Below are positions 34,663-39,724 of a DNA stretch of 39,724 bases, one piece after another. The translations under genes and the position numbers were made by a program. Source of the stretch: Kocuria sp. (GTDB lineage Bacteria > Actinomycetota > Actinomycetes > Actinomycetales > Micrococcaceae); assembly GCA_030524035.1 (NCBI GenBank), contig JAUNHG010000001.1, positions 239,516 to 279,239 on the forward strand, in the 5' to 3' direction. Every line of letters begins with the position of its first letter. Position 1 is the stretch's first letter. The notes below the pieces were generated by a model that was not told where the DNA came from, ran no database searches, and saw nothing but the letters and a program-made list of their open reading frames with translations.

Positions 34663-35720
34663 GCCGTGGGGCTAGCGCTTGCTGAGCTCTCTAATACCTG
34701 TGCAATCTGGGGTACCACATTTTTGATGGCCCAGGGGATGCTCAAGGGAGAAGCGGCGGAGACGGACAGTGTTTCCTGCCCGTCGGTTTGTAGGACCATA
34801 CGGTTTTGTTCCACAGCGGGAATTTTGCTTAAGAGGTCATCTGACTCAATGCTTTCGCGGACGTTTTCGTCAGCAGCCCAGGAGATCAGAACATCCGATG
34901 TAAGTTCGTCAGCTCTCTCTGGTGACCAACTGATAAAGAATTCAGATGAATCATCGTCAGTTGCCTCATCGATGACGGGTGCTTGTTCCATGCCTAAGGA
35001 CTTCAGGAAGCGTGGACGATTGTCTATTTCGGTGTAAATGCTGATCTGTTCTTCAGCGGAAGGGTCAACAGTTCCGTAGATGAAAGTTTTACCTTTCAGC
35101 TCTGGGTGATCTTCCGCTGCTTGAGTCACTTGCTTTTCCACGGATGTGATCAAATCTTCAGCTTGATCATCGCGGCCCAAGGCTTTGCCAATGATGCGTG
35201 TGGTTTCTTCCCACGGTGTCCCGAAATCTGGGGTGTTCTTGGGTGGGGCAATGGTGTTGGCGATTTCCGATAGCCGTTTATAGTCTTCTTCGGTCATGCC
35301 GGAGTAGACCCCCACGATGAGGTCAGGTTCAGCTGCGGCAATGGCTTGGAAATCTAGTCCATCAGTTTCAGTCCATTTAGCGGGCTCGTCGCCCCCATTT
35401 TCCTTCAGAGCTTCATCGAACCAATCTGTGGACTGGTTGTCATTGCCACCGAAGTCTGTGGCAGCAATCCCCACGGGTACCACGCCAAGCGCCAAAACCA
35501 CGTCTTGGTTGACCCAGGCGATGGTGGCTACACGTTGGGGAGCTTTGTCGATGGTTGTGGAGCCGTACGTGTGCTCAATGGTGCGTGGAAAACTCGCGTC
35601 AGCGTCGTTGGTGCTTTCCTCGTCTGAGGAGGATCCGGTCTGGCAACCTGCTAAAGCCAGTGCACCGAAAGCAGCCAGGCTGGTCAGGGCAGAACGTCTG
35701 GTCATGGACATTGTGGTCAT
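34659..35720 (-). CDS. Iron-siderophore ABC transporter substrate-binding lipoprotein
   Basis: 353 aa from the ATG at 35720, with AAAGG upstream; a TTG two codons earlier and the ATG at 35711 are alternatives. The signal has a twin-arginine start (MTRRSALTSL) and a lipobox LALAGC, so it may be exported by Tat and lipidated. The mature part has the FepB/FatB-like pattern: RTIEHTYGSTTIDKAPQRVA, VNQDVVLALGVVPVGIAATD, AAEPDLIVGVYSG and later LISWAADENV and the end SIPWAIKNVVPQIAQVL. This is the first gene of the five-gene uptake operon, directly below the DtxR box. Confidence 0.93.
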   Translation of the reverse strand: MTTMSMTRRSALTSLAAFGALALAGCQTGSSSDEESTNDADASFPRTIEHTYGSTTIDKAPQRVATIAWVNQDVVLALGVVPVGIAATDFGGNDNQSTDWFDEALKENGGDEPAKWTETDGLDFQAIAAAEPDLIVGVYSGMTEEDYKRLSEIANTIAPPKNTPDFGTPWEETTRIIGKALGRDDQAEDLITSVEKQVTQAAEDHPELKGKTFIYGTVDPSAEEQISIYTEIDNRPRFLKSLGMEQAPVIDEATDDDSSEFFISWSPERADELTSDVLISWAADENVRESIESDDLLSKIPAVEQNRMVLQTDGQETLSVSAASPLSIPWAIKNVVPQIAQVLESSASASPTA

Positions 35721-35763
35721 GGTCAACCTTTAAGACTTCGGAGTTTAAACGGAATGGGTGAGT

Positions 35764-35782
35764 AGAGGTTAGGCAAACCTAA
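35764..35782 (-). promoter_or_regulatory. DtxR/IdeR-type iron box
   Basis: The 19 bases match the DtxR consensus at 16 positions, with GGTTAGGC and AACCTAA arms; mismatches are at positions 1, 2 and 12. It lies about 45 bp upstream of the substrate-binding gene. Iron-bound DtxR should repress the operon. Confidence 0.85.
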
Positions 35783-36088
35783 CGTTACGCGTGAACACTG
35801 TAGAGGTGCGTAGGCGGATACGTAAAGCGAATATGCGCTAATTCAGAAGAGGCCTGGTCGGGTAGCCAGTGTGGGTGTGTTTTTGGTGTTGAGTTGGGGC
35901 TGGTGCCATGCGGGGGTCGTGCGTCAAGTTTCTTGTTGTCGAAGGCATTGATGCATAAAGCAGGTAGACTCCGGGGGTACCACGTGTTCTGGCCAGCTCG
36001 ACTCCCCAAAGCGTCCGGCAGGGTGGGGCCCTCAATGGTGAGGGTTGAGAGGTGGTTTTGAACAAAACACAGCCTCAATGAGGAGTTA
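35783..36088 (+). promoter_or_regulatory. Promoter and structured leader of pckG
   Basis: No gene is supported in the 306 bp. The repeat CCTCAATG occurs at 36030 and 36076, each followed by a complement: CCCTCA (36029-36034) with TGAGGG (36039-36044), and CCTC (36076-36079) with GAGG (36080-36083 region) covering the ribosome-binding site AGGAG (36081-36085). The two halves could also pair crosswise. TAGACT at 35965-35970 is a possible -10. Two TGGGGC elements (near 35894 and 36024) resemble RamA-type half-sites, but this is weak. Confidence 0.4.
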
Positions 36089-37948
36089 ATGTCCATGGTT
36101 CAGAAGCCCACTGATGTAACGAATGAACTCTCTGCACAGGTTCTCAGAGATCTTAACCAGTCCCCCACAACACATCAGCGTGTACTTGAGTGGGTGCGTG
36201 AAGTCGCCGAACTAACCCAACCTGAGCGCATTCACTGGGTGGACGGTTCCGAGAGTGAATGGAACACACTGACTGACCAGATGGTCAATAGCGGTACTTT
36301 AGTTCGTCTCGCTGAGGACCAATTCCCCAACTCTTTCGCAGCATTCTCTGATCCCGATGACGTTGCTCGGGTTGAGGAGAGGACGTTCATTTGCACCAGG
36401 ACGGCTAGGGGTGCTGGCCCCACAAATAACTGGGAAGATCCCGATGAGATGAAGGGTATCTTGCGGGGACATTTTCGGGGTTCCATGCGGGGGCGGACGA
36501 TGTATGTGATCCCGTTTGTTATGGGTCACTTAGATGCTGATGATCCTAAATTTGGGGTGGAGATTTCTGACTCTCCGTATGTGGTGTGTTCTATGCGGAT
36601 TATGGCGACCATTGGCTCCGATGTTCTTGCGAAAATGGAAGCCACTCATGCTTTTTTTGTGGAGTGTCTGCATTCTGTGGGCGCCCCGTTGCAGCCGGGC
36701 GAGCAGGACGTACCGTGGCCTTGTAATCCGTCAAAGTACATTGTGCATTTCCCAGAGGATCGTGCGATTTGGTCCTACGGTTCCGGGTACGGTGGCAACG
36801 CATTATTGGGTAAGAAGTGCTATGCCTTGCGGATGGCGTCTGCCATAGGGCACGACGAAGGCTGGTTGGCCGAGCACATGTTGATCCTGAAGATCACGGA
36901 TCCCAACCAGGTCACGAAATACATCGCTGCCGCATTCCCCTCCGCGTGTGGCAAAACTAACTTCGCCATGATTGAACCCACCGTTCCGGGCTGGAAAGCG
37001 GAAATGGTGGGTGATGACATCGCTTGGATTCGATTTAGGGACAACAAGGCCTATGTGACCAATCCAGAAGCTGGGTTGTTTGGGGTTGCCCCGGGAACCG
37101 GGTGGTCCACTAATCCCAATGCCATGAAAGCCATTGCAGCTGGCAACACCATTTTCACCAACGTGGCCTTAACGGATGATGGTGGTGTGTGGTGGGAAGG
37201 CATGACCGATGAAACCCCGGAGCATTTGATCGATTGGAGGGGTAATGATTGGACCCCTGACAGCGGTCGGCCTGCAGCTCACCCCAATTCACGGTTCTGC
37301 ACGCCGATTAAGCAAGCTGAGATTTTAGCCCCCGAGTATGACGATCCCCATGGGGTTCCGTTATCTGCGATTGTTTTTGGAGGGCGCCGTAAAACCACAG
37401 TGCCGTTAGTATCCCAGTCCTTTGGGTGGGAGCACGGGGTATTTCAGGGAGCCACGCTGTCGTCTGAGACGACCGCTGCGGCCAAAGGCGCAGTAGGCGT
37501 GGTGCGCAGGGATCCCATGGCCATGTTGCCGTTCATTGGGTACAACGCCAATGAGTATTTGCAACATTGGCTGGATATGGGTGAAAACCATGGGGAAGAA
37601 AACATGCCCAAGGTTTTCTACGTGAATTGGTTCCGGCGTACTGCGGACGGTGGGTTTGCTTGGCCGGGATTTGGGGAAAACAGCCGTGTGGTCGAATGGA
37701 TCTGCCGCCGGGTGGATGGAACCGCTGGTGGGGTGGAAACCCCTATCGGCATTGTTCCCACCCCAGAGGACCTCAACCTTGAAGGGCTTGAGGTTCCCGC
37801 CGCTGACGTCCGGGCCGCGTTGGCAGTTGATGAGCAAGAATGGGTAGACGAATTGCCAGGGATAGATGCGTGGTTGACCAAGCTCGGTGACGTTCCAGAG
37901 GTGCTTGCGGAGCAGGCTGCGGGGCTGAAAGAACGCTTGCGGCGGTGA
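36089..37948 (+). CDS. pckG: Phosphoenolpyruvate carboxykinase (GTP)
   Basis: 619 aa from the ATG at 36089; the next ATG at 36095 has better spacing (9 nt) to AGGAG and would give 617 aa. It converts oxaloacetate and GTP to PEP, CO2 and GDP, the entry of gluconeogenesis from organic acids. The P-loop with the reactive cysteine is [14 protein letters not shown] (Cys287), with further hallmarks [69 protein letters not shown] and [14 protein letters not shown]. The length fits the GTP class and not the ATP class. It is monocistronic. The downstream gap carries an inverted repeat but no canonical terminator. The leader shows competing hairpins near the ribosome-binding site. Confidence 0.97.
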   Translation: MSMVQKPTDVTNELSAQVLRDLNQSPTTHQRVLEWVREVAELTQPERIHWVDGSESEWNTLTDQMVNSGTLVRLAEDQFPNSFAAFSDPDDVARVEERTFICTRTARGAGPTNNWEDPDEMKGILRGHFRGSMRGRTMYVIPFVMGHLDADDPKFGVEISDSPYVVCSMRIMATIGSDVLAKMEATHAFFVECLHSVGAPLQPGEQDVPWPCNPSKYIVHFPEDRAIWSYGSGYGGNALLGKKCYALRMASAIGHDEGWLAEHMLILKITDPNQVTKYIAAAFPSACGKTNFAMIEPTVPGWKAEMVGDDIAWIRFRDNKAYVTNPEAGLFGVAPGTGWSTNPNAMKAIAAGNTIFTNVALTDDGGVWWEGMTDETPEHLIDWRGNDWTPDSGRPAAHPNSRFCTPIKQAEILAPEYDDPHGVPLSAIVFGGRRKTTVPLVSQSFGWEHGVFQGATLSSETTAAAKGAVGVVRRDPMAMLPFIGYNANEYLQHWLDMGENHGEENMPKVFYVNWFRRTADGGFAWPGFGENSRVVEWICRRVDGTAGGVETPIGIVPTPEDLNLEGLEVPAADVRAALAVDEQEWVDELPGIDAWLTKLGDVPEVLAEQAAGLKERLRR

Positions 37949-37973
37949 GGGTATCCCCGGTGCCGCGTCGTGG

Positions 37974-38016
37974 GGCGTGCTTTTGTGAAGAAGATGTAAT
38001 TATCTCAGGGCACGCC
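37974..38016 (+). other. Inverted repeat downstream of pckG, possible weak terminator
   Basis: GGCGTGC (37974-37980) and GCACGCC (38010-38016) flank a 29-nt loop starting TTTTG. The 11-mer AAGAAGATGTA in the loop (37988-37998) recurs at 38110-38120, just before the next gene's ribosome-binding site. Confidence 0.35.
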
Positions 38017-38135
38017 ATCCGCACTTTCGCGGTCCACCGGGGGCCCTGGCGGGGTACAGTATTTCATCGGGGCTGAATGAAAACTGCTCAGCTTAGTGCG
38101 ACTACCGTCAAGAAGATGTATCGGGAGAACGTGTT

Positions 38136-39614
38136 GTGAGTGAACTGCTATCCGTGCGCGGTTTGGTGAAAAACCATGGCCAGGTCCGGGTTCTCAAAGA
38201 TGTGGATTTGGCGGTTGCTGAAGGTGAGATCGTTGGCATAGTCGGTGGCAACGGTGCCGGTAAGTCCACGCTGATTTCTGTGATCTCTGGCCTTATTGAG
38301 CCAAATCGTGGGGACATGTTCTTAAATAACGAGTCCTATCGTCCTGCGGATGTTGACGAGGCTCGCTCACGTGGCGTGGGTGCTGTCCACCAACGGTTTA
38401 AGTTTGAAGACGACCTCTCTGTACTCGGCGCGATTGCCGGGTTTGATCGGCAGGTTCCGGAGGATCCTACTGAGGCTGAGCAAAAGGCCTTGGACATTCT
38501 CACGGAATCAGGGGTGGAGATTGATCCTCACGCCTCTGTGCATGACTTGATGCGCGCCGAGCAGGCCATTGTTGGCGTTTTGCGGCTGCAGTTTGAAGGC
38601 CCACGCTTGCTCCTGTTGGACGAAGTTGCTGCATCCTTCAATGATCAGGAAGTAGCGTTGGTCCACACTGTCTTGCGCCGTATGGCTAAGGATGGTGCGG
38701 GCATCGTGTACATCACTCATCGAATTGATGAAGTACGGTCCTTGGCGGACCGTGTCTTGGTGATGCGTAGTGGGCAGATTAAGGACGAGTTCATCCCGCG
38801 TGAAGTCAAGGTAGACGACATCGTTTACTCGATGTTTGAACGCAGCATTCCACAGCAGGGCCGTCCTGAAGCTGCCGTGGAAAACAGCTCCGAAGAAGTC
38901 TTGCGTGTTGAAGGGCTTTCGACTGAATCTGGACTTTCCGACGTTTCTTTTGTGCTGCACCGTGGCGAAATCCTTGGCCTGACCGGGTTGCGGCGCGCAG
39001 GAATGAATGAGCTCGTATCCGCGTTAGCCGGGGCTAGCCCGGCGCAGTTCCACACGCTGCAAGTTAAGGGCCGTGACGTCACCATCAATTCGACGGATGA
39101 TGCCGTGGAATTGGGCATTGGGTATTTGTCGGAAACCGATGATGAGCTAGAGGCTGCGTTGGAAGTTTCTGTGGCCAAGCGTTTGTTGAAAGATGACTAC
39201 GACTCCGAAGCCGGGTTTATCCGTGAGGTATCGGCACTGCGCGAAGTCGCCGCTCAGGTGAAAAACCTGCATATCCAAACCCACGATATCCAGTCACAAG
39301 TAGGTGAGTTGTCTGGTGGTGACCAGCAAAAGATTGCCTTAGCTCGTTGGATGCGTAGCGAGTGCGACATTTTGATTCTGGACCATCCCACTCGTGGGAT
39401 TGACGTTGGTTCTAAGGGCAATGTGTATGACATGCTGCGTGACCTCACGGAACGGGGCACGGCGGTTCTGTTGGTTTCGTCGGAGATGACTGAGCTGCTG
39501 CAATGGTGCCAGCGCATTATGGTGATGCGCGACGGGCAAGTGGTGGCCCATCAGGACAATGTGGATGCCACGGAAGACACTCTGATGAGTGCAGCCTTGG
39601 GTGAAGAGTTCTAG
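38136..39614 (+). CDS. Tandem ABC ATPase of sugar/nucleoside importer type with one degenerate site
   Basis: 492 aa, GTG start with GGGAGA upstream. It has two ATPase domains in one chain, as in RbsA/MglA/BmpA-linked importers. Domain 1 has an intact Walker A (GGNGAGKST) and Walker B (LLLLDEVAAS) and an H-loop (YITHRIDEV), but its signature is replaced by LMRAEQA. Domain 2 has a degenerate Walker A (GLRRAGMNE, usual for the family), an intact signature LSGGDQQKIALARWM, and a Walker B of LILDHPTRGID with His instead of the catalytic Glu. The composite sites are thus one intact and one dead. Permease and binding-protein genes are expected downstream but lie beyond the window, so the substrate is open. 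Confidence 0.87.
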   Translation: MSELLSVRGLVKNHGQVRVLKDVDLAVAEGEIVGIVGGNGAGKSTLISVISGLIEPNRGDMFLNNESYRPADVDEARSRGVGAVHQRFKFEDDLSVLGAIAGFDRQVPEDPTEAEQKALDILTESGVEIDPHASVHDLMRAEQAIVGVLRLQFEGPRLLLLDEVAASFNDQEVALVHTVLRRMAKDGAGIVYITHRIDEVRSLADRVLVMRSGQIKDEFIPREVKVDDIVYSMFERSIPQQGRPEAAVENSSEEVLRVEGLSTESGLSDVSFVLHRGEILGLTGLRRAGMNELVSALAGASPAQFHTLQVKGRDVTINSTDDAVELGIGYLSETDDELEAALEVSVAKRLLKDDYDSEAGFIREVSALREVAAQVKNLHIQTHDIQSQVGELSGGDQQKIALARWMRSECDILILDHPTRGIDVGSKGNVYDMLRDLTERGTAVLLVSSEMTELLQWCQRIMVMRDGQVVAHQDNVDATEDTLMSAALGEEF

Positions 39615-39640
39615 AAACTTTCTCTCAAGGGACATAGTCA

Positions 39641-39677
39641 GGGGCCCCGCGTGGGACCGCTGCGGCGGCGGGGCCCC
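39641..39677. other. GC-rich hairpin and low-complexity tail at the window end
   Basis: GGGGCCCCGC (39641-39650) and GCGGGGCCCC (39668-39677) form a perfect 10-bp stem without a T-tract. The following bases to 39724 are almost entirely G and C, including a nine-C run, unlike anything else in the window. Confidence 0.55.
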
Positions 39678-39724
39678 GGCTCCTGCGCTCCGGCCCCCGG
39701 GTTGATCACTCGGCCCCCCCCGCT

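Noticed and set aside
32580-34675. Long plus-strand open frames (339 and 231 codons) across the siderophore permease genes
   Set aside because: They are antisense to two clear FecCD permeases with overlapping operon starts, have Thr/Pro/Ala-rich shadow composition and no domain character.

Overview
The window looks like chromosome of a moderately GC-rich Gram-positive actinobacterium, most likely Corynebacterium or a close relative. The support is indirect: a GTP-type PEP carboxykinase, a very long Lhr helicase, a DtxR-type iron box, a tRNA-guanine transglycosylase with the insertion I associate with actinobacterial enzymes, DUF6318 and DUF4232 lipoproteins, and several genes with a TANNNT-like -10 only 6-8 nt before the start codon (leaderless mRNAs). 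The genus is an inference. I see no phage, IS element, CRISPR array or resistance island, so this reads as core chromosome with a few lineage-specific pieces.

Layout. 1-3903: a secreted glycoside-hydrolase-like protein with a Pro/Glu/Ser stalk (5' end cut off by the window), then an LTA-synthase-type membrane phosphoglycerol transferase. 3913-6984: TetR regulator, dual-cysteine pyridoxal kinase, YhhQ-type queuosine-precursor transporter, DUF4126 membrane protein. 7071-10316: two-gene FtsX/MacB-like ABC exporter with a promoter region built of nested inverted repeats. 10310-12935: tightly overlapping operon of NUDIX (DUF4916), tgt and an MBL-fold hydrolase. 12994-15853: GH76-like protein without a signal peptide, RluA-family pseudouridine synthase, divergent idi. 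15889-24668: Lhr helicase preceded by an overlapping DUF4232 lipoprotein gene, then a [2Fe-2S] ferredoxin coupled to a large FAD/Fe-S/CCG oxidoreductase.

24669-28626: a 650-bp stretch with two terminators but no convincing gene, tRNA-Ser(CGA), tadA, upp, a long AT-rich leader, an orphan winged-helix regulator and a SixA-like phosphatase. 28633-30653: a translationally coupled pair of exported proteins (DUF6318 lipoprotein and PKD-like protein) and tRNA-Arg(ACG). 30757-35782: a complete five-gene siderophore-uptake operon under a DtxR box (binding lipoprotein, two permeases, ATPase, siderophore-interacting reductase). 35783-39724: pckG with a structured leader, a tandem ABC ATPase with one degenerate nucleotide site, and a very GC-rich tail.

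Functional links: the transporter and tgt together suggest queuosine salvage; tadA lies near the tRNA-Arg(ACG) whose wobble base it should deaminate; the left-end genes and the GH76 protein concern envelope polysaccharide. The least explained pieces are the 24836-25170 transcription-unit candidate, the ferredoxin/oxidoreductase pair, the DUF6318/PKD pair, the exporter promoter and the pckG leader.
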